This document shows positions 15,602 through 22,785 of a stretch of DNA of 24,864 nt, piece by piece. Source of the stretch: Clostridiales bacterium (GTDB taxonomy: Bacteria > Bacillota > Clostridia > Peptostreptococcales > Anaerovoracaceae); NCBI GenBank assembly GCA_012511395.1, contig JAAZGD010000056.1, forward strand, positions 1 to 24,864, in the 5' to 3' direction. Numbering within the stretch: the first letter of the stretch is position 1; the number at the start of each line of letters is the position of its first letter. Below the pieces are notes generated by a model. It did not search any database. It was not told the DNA's origin and worked only from the letters and a program-made list of their open reading frames with translations. Both the position numbers and the translations under genes were made by a program.

Positions 15602-16594
15602 ATGAGAAAGAAGGTGTATAAGTTGGATGAGAAAAAAGCATTGAGTTTAAATGGCATGGCAGTTTTAATTTTAAATACATTGTTAATGTTTGGGGCTTTA
15701 GTGTTATTACTTTCCGCAATAGTTATTGAAAGTATTGGGGTTATTGCTGTATCTTTATTTTACTTATGTTTATTAGGCCCTTTTATTTATGCGGGCTTAA
15801 AAATTTTAAAACCCAATGAAGCATACGTTTTAACTCTCTTCGGGAAGTATTACGGAACTCTTAAAGGGCCCGGGTTCTTCTTTGTTAATCCTTTCTGCGG
15901 CGCCACAAACCCGGTTTATGAAAGTGAGAAAGCTCAGAGCAAGGAAAGTTTGGGAGCGGTAGTTTTAAAAAGCAGCTCTGCTTCAAAGGCTCAGGAGAAT
16001 AAAAAGAAGAAAATCTCACTAAAGACCATGACTCACTCAAATGAGAAACAGAAGATAAACGATGAAGAGGGTAACCCCATCGAGATAGGCATAGTAGTTA
16101 TTTGGAAAGTGGTGAATACTGCAAGAGCAGTTTTCTCAGTGGATAACTACCAGGAGTTTTTATCTATTCAAACCGATTCTGCCTTAAGGAATATTGTGAG
16201 AATGTATCCTTACGACACACCTCCGGGAAGAGATGAAGAGTCTTTAAGAGGAAGCAGCCAGGATGTGGCTTTGAAGCTTAAAGAAGCCATACAAATTAAA
16301 GTGGATGAAGCAGGGTTAGAAATTATGGAGGCAAGAATCACCCACCTTTCCTATGCTCAGGAAATAGCTGCCGCCATGCTGCAAAGACAGCAGGCCAGAG
16401 CCATAATAGATGCAAGGAAGATGATTGTGGAGGGTGCCACAGGTATGGTGGAAATGGCCCTTGAAAGGCTTTCTGAAAAAGAAGTGGTGGTCCTTGACGA
16501 GGAGAGAAAGGCTCAAATGGTGAGCAATTTAATGGTGGTGCTCTGCGGTACAAGGGACACTCAGCCTATAATAAATACAGGAACCATATATTAA
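15602..16594 (+). CDS. SPFH (band 7/stomatin-like) membrane protein
   Basis: 330 residues. Two N-terminal membrane helices (about 18-42 and 44-68) are followed by an SPFH domain: LKPNEAYVLTLFGKYYGTLKGPGFFFVNPF, GNPIEIGIVVIWKVVNTARAVFSVDNYQEFL and AGLEIMEARITHLSYAQEIAAAMLQRQQA. The C-terminal helical region ends in VVVLDEERKAQMVSNLMVVLCG. SPFH proteins form large membrane scaffolds; the specific role is unknown. The start is uncertain: ATG at 15602 has no ribosome binding site and a very short leader, whereas a TTG at 15623 has AGAAGGTG six bases upstream. The next gene follows after one base. Confidence 0.88.
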   Translation: MRKKVYKLDEKKALSLNGMAVLILNTLLMFGALVLLLSAIVIESIGVIAVSLFYLCLLGPFIYAGLKILKPNEAYVLTLFGKYYGTLKGPGFFFVNPFCGATNPVYESEKAQSKESLGAVVLKSSSASKAQENKKKKISLKTMTHSNEKQKINDEEGNPIEIGIVVIWKVVNTARAVFSVDNYQEFLSIQTDSALRNIVRMYPYDTPPGRDEESLRGSSQDVALKLKEAIQIKVDEAGLEIMEARITHLSYAQEIAAAMLQRQQARAIIDARKMIVEGATGMVEMALERLSEKEVVVLDEERKAQMVSNLMVVLCGTRDTQPIINTGTIY

Positions 16595-16595
16595 A

Positions 16596-16775
16596 ATGAG
16601 GGATGACAAGGGAAAAAGGAAGGAAGATACAAAAAAGCAAATACCTTTAAGGCTTTCTGCTTCGCTGTACAGGGAGATTGCTTCCTGGGCTTCTGAGGAT
16701 TTCAGGTCCGTTAACGGACAGATTGAATATCTTCTTTCTGAACTTGTCAGGAAGAGGAAGAAGCAGACCTTATGA
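16596..16775 (+). CDS. Small Arc-like ribbon-helix-helix DNA-binding protein
   Basis: A 59-residue gene starting one base after the SPFH stop. After a basic tail (MRDDKGKRKEDTKKQ) comes the fold: strand IPLRL, helix A SASLYREIASWASEDF and helix B SVNGQIEYLLSELVRKRKK. This is the standard Arc/MetJ/CopG layout, in which paired strands enter the major groove. The SPFH-Arc pairing recurs in Firmicutes, from memory, so this is likely a real gene and not a chance frame. It probably regulates its own operon through the GATAT boxes upstream. Its last 29 bases overlap the end of the convergent MFS gene. Confidence 0.85.
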   Translation: MRDDKGKRKEDTKKQIPLRLSASLYREIASWASEDFRSVNGQIEYLLSELVRKRKKQTL

Positions 16776-17973
16776 GAAGAAGGCTTGAAGCCAGGCTTAT
16801 TAAAGATATTGCTATAAGAGTAAACCAAGCGAAAAGCCAGTAGCCTCTAATCCCAAGAAGAACTCCGAAAATGAAGGGACCCACAGGCATACCGATATCG
16901 GCAAAACCACCTATAAAGCCCGTTGCGTATTCAACTCTTCTTCTGTCCATAAGCTCAGGCAGGATACTGTAAAAGGAGCCTAAGCCCCAGGCTGAGGAAA
17001 AGGAAATAAGAAGGGATGCCAAGTAAAACAGTGTAAAGCTTTCCTTATTAATAAAAAGCATAAAAAGAATTGACAGTATTGTTAATAAAGGGCCCAGAGA
17101 GAAGATTAAGAGTCTTCCCTTTGCAGGGTCCTTTGATTTTTTTACGGCGTAATCTGAAAATCTTCCCGATACCAGGCAGGCCACGAAGATACCGATGGAT
17201 AAGGATGACATGATGAAACCAACCTTGTCGGGAGAGTAATTAAACTCCTTGGCATATAAAGGAAGATCCACAGACAGCACTTGAACGATCCATATGGTAG
17301 AAAGGAAGGAGAGGATTAAAAGCCAGGTGTTTCCTTTTCCTGCAATTTCCTTCATTAAATTTTCATTCTTGTGAGAGGATGTTTCCTCGGCTTGCGCTAT
17401 TAAAGGGTTTTCCCTTACCGTAAGAAACCAGATGATGCCGGGGAAAAACAGTAAAAGAGCAAGAACAAAAAAGGAAGCCTGCCAGTTAAAGATGACAATG
17501 GTTACGCCTGCCAAAGTGGCGCCCACCCCTGCTCCGCCGTAAAACAGGCCGTTAAAGACGGCAGTAGTGGTGCCTGTATTTTCTTTTTTAGTCCAACTCA
17601 TGATGGTAATAAGAAAAACAGGGAAGCTGACGGAGCAAAGACCTTGAATTATCTTTAAGAGAATCAGAGATATTTTACCTAGAGCAAAGGGCATAAGGAT
17701 TTGAGGGATAATCATGGTTAGTATTGAAAATACGAAGGTGCCCCTTAAACCAAGCTTTTTATATACAGGACCTGATACAAGCATGCCTCCCATTATAGCA
17801 AAGGACTTTATGGTATCTGAAAATAACAGAAAGTCTTCCGTTACCTTCATTTTTTCAGAAAGCTCTGCAATAACCATAGTAAACTGCGAGAAAGCGGCAG
17901 TCATGGAAATTCCAATAAGAGCGCTGATAAAAACTACATACCAGGAATAATTCTTTCTCTCGTCTAATCTCAT
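16747..17973 (-). CDS. MFS transporter
   Basis: 408 residues, about 12 membrane helices in two halves joined by a charged loop (about residues 190-215, REN...KNENLMKEIAGK). The MFS loop 2-3 region reads GPVYKKLGLRG, and the matching loop of the second half is SGRFSDYAVKKSKDPAKGR. Substrate cannot be assigned; no neighbouring catabolic gene suggests one. AAGGAGA precedes the ATG at 17973. It has its own promoter and is divergent from the sigma-54 activator gene. Its end overlaps the ribbon-helix-helix gene, with no terminator between them. Confidence 0.87.
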   Translation of the reverse strand: MRLDERKNYSWYVVFISALIGISMTAAFSQFTMVIAELSEKMKVTEDFLLFSDTIKSFAIMGGMLVSGPVYKKLGLRGTFVFSILTMIIPQILMPFALGKISLILLKIIQGLCSVSFPVFLITIMSWTKKENTGTTTAVFNGLFYGGAGVGATLAGVTIVIFNWQASFFVLALLLFFPGIIWFLTVRENPLIAQAEETSSHKNENLMKEIAGKGNTWLLILSFLSTIWIVQVLSVDLPLYAKEFNYSPDKVGFIMSSLSIGIFVACLVSGRFSDYAVKKSKDPAKGRLLIFSLGPLLTILSILFMLFINKESFTLFYLASLLISFSSAWGLGSFYSILPELMDRRRVEYATGFIGGFADIGMPVGPFIFGVLLGIRGYWLFAWFTLIAISLISLASSLLLIRSASSSS

Positions 17974-18004
17974 GTGTTCTCCTTAATTTTGAAAAGATTT
18001 ATGA

Positions 18005-18033
18005 AGTATAATAAACATTAATTAAGTTAGCAA
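18005..18033 (-). promoter_or_regulatory. Sigma-A promoter of the MFS transporter gene
   Basis: On the minus strand, TTGCTA (18028-18033), a 17-base spacer and TATACT (18005-18010), about 32 bases before the MFS start codon. Confidence 0.6.
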
Positions 18034-18104
18034 GTAATGTGCCATTGATTTTCCCTGTGATTTCCCCGAAAAGGAGCAAAGTTATAAATAATTTAGTAAA
18101 ATAA

Positions 18105-18145
18105 AGTTTACAAAAACATAAAATTGATGTCAATAATAGTTTACA
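18105..18145 (+). repeat. Two direct AGTTTACA repeats 33 bp apart
   Basis: AGTTTACA lies at 18105-18112 and 18138-18145, about three helical turns apart, upstream of the sigma-54 activator gene. A third copy, inverted (TGTAAACT), is at 19588-19595, directly after the activator's stop and ahead of the -24/-12 promoter. The second copy contains the -35 box of the activator's own promoter. They may be binding sites for the activator; AT-rich background makes chance possible. Confidence 0.4.
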
Positions 18146-18168
18146 CATCCCCTAAGAGGTGGTATGGT
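18140..18168 (+). promoter_or_regulatory. Candidate promoter of the sigma-54 activator gene
   Basis: TTTACA (18140-18145), a 17-base spacer and TATGGT (18163-18168). The -35 has one mismatch and the -10 has two. It lies about 45 bases before the start codon, and its -35 box coincides with an AGTTTACA repeat. Confidence 0.5.
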
Positions 18169-18213
18169 TAAAGGGAGCGGGCTGGGATTATTAGAGCTTA
18201 GGAGGGCAAAGAA

Positions 18214-19587
18214 ATGAACTTACAGGAAGACATTCTGGAAATACTAAACAGTATTGAAGGCTTACTGATAGTAGATAAAAATGAAAATATTGTTTTTATG
18301 TGTGATGACCTTATTTCAATAGGAGGATATAAAAGCCTTTCTGAAGTTACAGGTAAGAAAATTAGAGATGTGCTTGGACATATCAACACATGGAAGGTGT
18401 TGGCTGAGAAAAGCCCCCAAAGGGAAGAGGTGTACTTAACGGAAGGTCATATAGTAGTATCAAACGGTTTGCCTGTGAAAAAGAACGGCAAGGTAATTGG
18501 AGCTTTGGAATACGATTTATTTCAGTCATCAAATGAAATATTGAAATTTATAGAAAAATTAAAGTCTACTGAAGGAATGGAGCATTTTGCACCGGAACTT
18601 GAAAAGGAAAAAACTACAAAATACTCTATAGACAGCATTATAGGCTCCAGCAGAACTACTAAAAGTTTAAAAGAAGAAATTGTGCTGGCTGCAAGAAGCA
18701 ACTCCAACGTAATTATTACAGGGGAAACGGGGACGGGGAAAGAACTGGTAGCTCATTCAATTCATCAGCTTTCCCAGAGGAGCTTCTTTGATTTCGTAAG
18801 GGTTAACTGTGCAGCCATACCGGGGGAACTGTTTGAATCAGAGCTTTTCGGCTATGAAGAAGGAAGTTTTACAGGAGCTAAAAAAGGTGGGAAAAAAGGT
18901 CTTGCTCAAGTGGCAGACAAAGGCTCTTTGTTTTTGGATGAAATAGATGCACTGCCTATGCATATGCAGGCAAAGATGTTGAGGTTTTTGCAGGAAAAGG
19001 AGATTCAAAAAATTGGAGGGCAGAAAACCATTCCTGTGGACGCAAGAATAATTGCCGCCACCAACAAGGATCTGAAAGAGCTGGTGGAAAAAGGGACCTT
19101 CAGGGAAGATCTTTATTACAGGCTTCACGTTATAAGTATTGAAGTGGAGCCTTTAAGGAATAAAATAAGCGACATCCCGGAATTAACCAACAATTTTTTG
19201 GATGAGCTGAACAACAGCCTTGGAAGATCTGTGGGTAAACACAGGGTAAAGCACCTTGACAACAAGGCTTTAAGGCACTTAATGGAGTATGATTGGCCGG
19301 GCAATGTGAGAGAATTAAAGAATGTGCTGGAAAGAGCCATGAACAGATGCTACGGTGAAACCATGGAACTTTCTCATTTCCAGGATTTTATTAACCCTCA
19401 TGACAGAGATTTAAGGTGGGAGGAAATACTGGAGCCCGGTTCTTTGGAGGAAGCCAGAGAAAAGCTGGAAAAGAAGATAATCGAGATAACCCTATCCCAG
19501 GAAGGAATGACCATGGCAAAGGCGGGGGAAATACTGGGGATTTCCAGACAGATGCTTTATAAGAAGAAGAAACAATACGGTATATGA
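18214..19587 (+). CDS. Sigma-54-dependent transcriptional activator (PAS-like, AAA+, Fis-type HTH)
   Basis: 457 residues in three parts. Residues 1-118 form a PAS-like sensor (ILNSIEGLLIVDKNENIVFM, ending KVIGALEYDLF). Residues 140-380 are the AAA+ domain: Walker A GETGTGKE (170-177), GSFTGA (217-222; the sigma-54 contact loop, usually GAFTGA), Walker B GSLFLDEID (237-245), then the sensor segment AATNKDL. The C-terminus is a Fis-type helix-turn-helix (TMAKAGEILGISRQMLYKKKKQYGI). Such proteins hydrolyse ATP to open sigma-54 promoters. A -24/-12 promoter lies 80 bases downstream, before the symporter gene, which is its obvious target. The PAS ligand is unknown. AGGAGG precedes the ATG. Confidence 0.93.
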   Translation: MNLQEDILEILNSIEGLLIVDKNENIVFMCDDLISIGGYKSLSEVTGKKIRDVLGHINTWKVLAEKSPQREEVYLTEGHIVVSNGLPVKKNGKVIGALEYDLFQSSNEILKFIEKLKSTEGMEHFAPELEKEKTTKYSIDSIIGSSRTTKSLKEEIVLAARSNSNVIITGETGTGKELVAHSIHQLSQRSFFDFVRVNCAAIPGELFESELFGYEEGSFTGAKKGGKKGLAQVADKGSLFLDEIDALPMHMQAKMLRFLQEKEIQKIGGQKTIPVDARIIAATNKDLKELVEKGTFREDLYYRLHVISIEVEPLRNKISDIPELTNNFLDELNNSLGRSVGKHRVKHLDNKALRHLMEYDWPGNVRELKNVLERAMNRCYGETMELSHFQDFINPHDRDLRWEEILEPGSLEEAREKLEKKIIEITLSQEGMTMAKAGEILGISRQMLYKKKKQYGI

Positions 19588-19612
19588 TGTAAACTTTTAT
19601 TTATAAAATCCG

Positions 19613-19656
19613 CCTTGAATTTATAAGAGAAAAATAAGAATGTTGCAAAATCAAGG
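19613..19656. promoter_or_regulatory. Inverted repeat upstream of the sigma-54 promoter
   Basis: CCTTGAATTT (19613-19622) and AAAATCAAGG (19647-19656) are inverted copies with one mismatch in ten, centres 34 bp apart. They lie at about -80 to -37 relative to the predicted start. They could be an activator or modulator site, though close to the promoter for a classical enhancer. Confidence 0.35.
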
Positions 19657-19666
19657 GTATTAACAG

Positions 19667-19683
19667 TTGGCACGAACTTTGCA
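19667..19683 (+). promoter_or_regulatory. Sigma-54 (-24/-12) promoter of the symporter-peptidase operon
   Basis: TTGGCACGAACTTTGCA matches the sigma-54 consensus TGGCACG-N4-TTGCA exactly. It is about 54 bases upstream of the symporter gene, with transcription expected near 19693. A sigma-54 activator is encoded immediately upstream. Confidence 0.92.
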
Positions 19684-19736
19684 CTTACTAGCAACGGTAT
19701 TATTACTCTTTTAAACACTTCAAGGAGGTTTACAAA

Positions 19737-21143
19737 ATGAACGACACCACTCAAAGGCCACTAACAGTGGGCAAAAGACTGGGTTACTCCATAGGTGCAT
19801 TTGGAGACTCGGTGGGCTTTAATATTTTTTATTTCTTCTTTCTGTTTTTCTTAACAGATATTGCCGGCATTCCGCCTGCAATAGCGGGAACCATCACATT
19901 GATAGCCGTAGCATGGGATGCCATAACAGACCCCATCATCGGGTATCTGTCCGACAACCTTAAGAGCAAGTCAGGCAGAAGAAGACCTTTTATGATCACA
20001 TCTGCCATACCTTATGCAATCTGTATGTTCCTTCTATTTAATAATGTGGACTTCCCCATGGGCGTGAAGATAGCATACTTTATAGGAGTTGCAATGCTGT
20101 TCTGGACATTCTACACAGGATACGTAATTCCTTACTTTGCATTAGGCGCAGAGCTTACTCAGGATTTCCACGAAAGAACATCCCTCAGAGTATGGGCAAG
20201 CGTAGCTATTCAACTTTCAGTAATGCTTGCATCCGCAGTTCCTCCTCTCATCGTAGACAAAGCCGTCCAGGCTGAAGCCGGATGGAAAAATGTAGGACTT
20301 GCATTTGCATTCATATTACTCATCGCCATATTCGTATGCTGGAGAACTCTGAGAGGTTCGGAACTTCCTCATGATCAGGTTGTAATTTCCAAGGAAGAGA
20401 GAACCAACATATTTAAGACCATTTTCGAAATTTTCAAGCTTAAGCCAAGCCTGCCCCTTGCCGCATCAATTTTCTGCTGGTCATTTACCACAGCAATGGC
20501 AAGCAACGGACCTATGTATATTATGAGCAACAACTTAGGTTTTGCGGCGGGAACAATTTCTACATTCTTCGTTCTTAATACTCTTATAGGAATTGCATGG
20601 CTTCCTGTTATTAACTATATGTCAAAAACCATGGGCAAGAAAAAGGCTTATATCATCACTATGATGTTGGGCGGTCTTTTAATGGCCATGTTTGGTGTAG
20701 TCGGAATCACAGGCTTTGCAACAATAATAATCTGGGCAGCTCTGTTTCAGTTTGGAAACTCTTCTTTCTGGACACTTTACTACTCTATGATGTATGACAT
20801 AAGTGAAGTTGACGAATTTGTAAACGGACACAGAAGAGAAGGTATAGTTACTGCACTAATGGCATTTTGTCAGAAGCTTGGTGCAGCAGTAGGTACATGG
20901 GTAACAGGTATGGTTTTGGCAGCAGGGGCTTATGACGGCCTTGCAGCTATCCAGCCGGAAAGTGCTTTGAAGGCAATTCTTTACATCTGCACAATAATTC
21001 CGGGACTTGTAGGAGCACTTGCCGCAGTATTTGGAATTCTCTACCCCCTGACAGGAGACAGGTTTGAAGCACTGTCAAGAGCATTGGAAGCCAAGAGAGC
21101 AGGAAAAGAATACACCACAGAAGGTTTTGAAAAACTTCTGTAG
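19737..21143 (+). CDS. GPH-family (MelB-like) sodium or proton symporter
   Basis: 468 residues, about 12 membrane helices. The N-terminus is diagnostic for the glycoside-pentoside-hexuronide family: KRLGYSIGAFGDSVGFNIFY, then VAWDAITDPIIGYLSDN with the conserved Asp residues of the MelB cation site, and KSGRRRPFM. A second-half block is YDISEVDEFVNGHRREGIVTALM. AAGGAGGT lies before the ATG. It is read from the sigma-54 promoter and followed after 39 bases by a peptidase gene. Although the family name implies glycosides, the linked peptidase makes a peptide-like or amide substrate worth considering. Confidence 0.9.
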   Translation: MNDTTQRPLTVGKRLGYSIGAFGDSVGFNIFYFFFLFFLTDIAGIPPAIAGTITLIAVAWDAITDPIIGYLSDNLKSKSGRRRPFMITSAIPYAICMFLLFNNVDFPMGVKIAYFIGVAMLFWTFYTGYVIPYFALGAELTQDFHERTSLRVWASVAIQLSVMLASAVPPLIVDKAVQAEAGWKNVGLAFAFILLIAIFVCWRTLRGSELPHDQVVISKEERTNIFKTIFEIFKLKPSLPLAASIFCWSFTTAMASNGPMYIMSNNLGFAAGTISTFFVLNTLIGIAWLPVINYMSKTMGKKKAYIITMMLGGLLMAMFGVVGITGFATIIIWAALFQFGNSSFWTLYYSMMYDISEVDEFVNGHRREGIVTALMAFCQKLGAAVGTWVTGMVLAAGAYDGLAAIQPESALKAILYICTIIPGLVGALAAVFGILYPLTGDRFEALSRALEAKRAGKEYTTEGFEKLL

Positions 21144-21182
21144 CAACCTTGTGACTTGTACATTAAGAAAAGAGGTATATTT

Positions 21183-22310
21183 ATGAAAAAGCCAAGAGCC
21201 AGAGAGGCCGGGATTATCCTTCCCGGTACTCCCGGCGAAAACAATGCCATTACAGATGTTAAGGGAGTGGAAGTAGGCTATTGCACCATTATAAAGGGAG
21301 AACCGGAAGATTACAAAGGTCCGGGGTCACCCTTTGCAAGAACGGGAGTCACCGCCATTCTGCCAAGAGGTAAAAACAGAAGTGCGGTATTTGCGGGCCG
21401 GCACGACTTAAACGGTAATGGGGAACTGACAGGTACTCATTGGATCGACGACTCGGGTTTTATGCACGGTCCGATGATGATTACCAATACAAACAGCGTA
21501 GGCGTAGTAAGGGACACTACAAGTAAATGGATGATTGACAACAAGTATTATTATCCTTTGATAGTGGACGGAAGACCTATAGACGGGGTAGGTTATTTCT
21601 ATCCCACCGTTGGAGAAACATGGGATGGTATCTTAAATGATACTAATGGATTCCATGTGGAGCCTCGCCATGTACTGGAAGCGTTGGAGGATGCCCGCTC
21701 CGGTTCCATCAAAGAAGGTAATGTGGGAGGCGGTACAGGTATGCAGTGCCATCAGTTTAAGGGTGGCACAGGAACTGCTTCAAGAGTTCTGACAAAAGAA
21801 GAAGGCGGGTTTACCCTTGGAGTATTAGTTCAGGCAAACCACGGCTTCAGACCATTCTTTGAAATAATGGGGATAAGCATGGCAGATTTGATTAAAGGGG
21901 CAGATCCTGTAATCAATACTTTTGAGCCAAAGCCCGGTACGGGTTCCATAATTGTGGTTATTGCAACAGATGCGCCGCTTTTACCGTGGCAGCTCTCCAA
22001 GCTGTGTAAAAGAGTTCCCATAGGAATAGGAAAGCTGGGCTCAGGGTACGAGAATGGTTCGGGAGATATTTTCTTGGCATTTTCAACTGCCAACGAAAAT
22101 GCTTATACTACAGAGATATCAGATGTGAAGCTTTTGGGAGACGATATGATAGATCCTCTTTACAGAGCGGTGGCGGAAGCCGTTGAAGAAGCAATTCTAA
22201 ATGTGCTTTTTCAGGCCGAGACCATGACAGGAAGAGAGTTTAACACCTTCTATGAGCTTCCACAGGACCAGGTGATGTCAATTTTAAGAAAACACGGCAA
22301 AGCAAAATAA
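21183..22310 (+). CDS. P1-family peptidase (DmpA/BapA-like aminopeptidase, MEROPS S58)
   Basis: 375 residues from the ATG at 21183, with AAAGAGGT upstream; a TTG at 21156 would overlap this site and is rejected. The family segments are ITDVKGVEVGYCTI, GNVGGGTGMQCHQFKGGTGTASRV and GVLVQANHGFRPFFEIMG. The self-cleavage block is GTG/SIIVVIATDAPLLPWQL. By analogy with DmpA (cleavage Gly249/Ser250), the precursor should split between Gly254 and Ser255, with Ser255 becoming the N-terminal nucleophile. Relatives release N-terminal L-amino acids, D-amino-acid esters or beta-amino acids. No signal peptide is seen, so it acts on imported substrate, consistent with the symporter upstream. Confidence 0.9.
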   Translation: MKKPRAREAGIILPGTPGENNAITDVKGVEVGYCTIIKGEPEDYKGPGSPFARTGVTAILPRGKNRSAVFAGRHDLNGNGELTGTHWIDDSGFMHGPMMITNTNSVGVVRDTTSKWMIDNKYYYPLIVDGRPIDGVGYFYPTVGETWDGILNDTNGFHVEPRHVLEALEDARSGSIKEGNVGGGTGMQCHQFKGGTGTASRVLTKEEGGFTLGVLVQANHGFRPFFEIMGISMADLIKGADPVINTFEPKPGTGSIIVVIATDAPLLPWQLSKLCKRVPIGIGKLGSGYENGSGDIFLAFSTANENAYTTEISDVKLLGDDMIDPLYRAVAEAVEEAILNVLFQAETMTGREFNTFYELPQDQVMSILRKHGKAK

Positions 22311-22323
22311 ACACTTCTAGGAA

Positions 22324-22367
22324 AAGGCCTGCTTTTTAGAAATATCTTTAGAAAGCAGGTCTTATTT
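22324..22367 (+). terminator. Intrinsic terminator after the peptidase gene
   Basis: A 12-bp stem (22324-22335 with 22352-22363, one G-U pair) with a 16-base loop, followed by ATTTTG. It closes the sigma-54 operon. Confidence 0.75.
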
Positions 22368-22369
22368 TG

Positions 22370-22397
22370 TTGCAATGATTTGAAATTAGTATATAAT
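22370..22397 (+). promoter_or_regulatory. Sigma-A promoter of the rpsF-ssb-rpsR operon
   Basis: TTGCAA (22370-22375), a 16-base spacer and a perfect TATAAT (22392-22397), giving a leader of about 80 bases before rpsF. Confidence 0.65.
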
Positions 22398-22439
22398 AAT
22401 TTAGCGTGTCAAAAAACAGATTAAGACATGAAAATCTCT

Positions 22440-22459
22440 GCGACAGGGAAGACTGTCGC
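22440..22459 (+). promoter_or_regulatory. Hairpin in the rpsF leader, possible S6-S18 autoregulatory element
   Basis: GCGACAG (22440-22446) pairs perfectly with CTGTCGC (22453-22459) around a 6-base loop. S6-S18 leaders regulate this operon in many bacteria, but I do not see the bulged CCG typical of that motif, so the assignment is weak. GACT and AGTC nearby could form a competing pairing. Confidence 0.35.
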
Positions 22460-22485
22460 CATTTAGTCCATAGGGAGGTGAAATA

Positions 22486-22773
22486 ATGACTAATTATGAG
22501 GTACTGTTCATACTTGACCCGGTCCTTGATGAAGAGAAAAAAGAATCTCTTATAACCATGGTTCAGGACATAATCAAAACAGGGGGAGAAGTAGGAAAGG
22601 TAGATGTTTGGGGCATGAGAAAACTGGCATATCCCATTCAGAAAAAAGAAGAAGGTTATTATGTGGTAATTGAATTTGCCGCTAACCATGAAGTACCGAA
22701 GGAGCTTGACAGAAGGCTCAAAATCTCAGATGCAGTTATGAGACATCTGATTATTAACAAAGATGAAAGATAA
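22486..22773 (+). CDS. rpsF: 30S ribosomal protein S6
   Basis: 95 residues, full length. It begins MTNYEVLFILDPVLDEE and has WGMRKLAYPIQKKEEGYYVVIEF and RRLKISDAVMRHLI, the classical S6 blocks. In the 30S platform it binds 16S rRNA together with S18, encoded two genes downstream. GGGAGGTG precedes the ATG. ssb follows after 12 bases in the order conserved in Firmicutes. Confidence 0.98.
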   Translation: MTNYEVLFILDPVLDEEKKESLITMVQDIIKTGGEVGKVDVWGMRKLAYPIQKKEEGYYVVIEFAANHEVPKELDRRLKISDAVMRHLIINKDER

Positions 22774-22785
22774 GAGGGATGTGGA

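Noticed and set aside
19728..19734. Fourth GTTTACA copy before the symporter start
   Set aside because: It lies in the ribosome binding site and differs at the first base of the eight-base box; most likely chance.
22348..22689. Minus-strand open frame over the rpsF promoter and start
   Set aside because: Covers the terminator, promoter and leader of the ribosomal operon; composition not protein-like.
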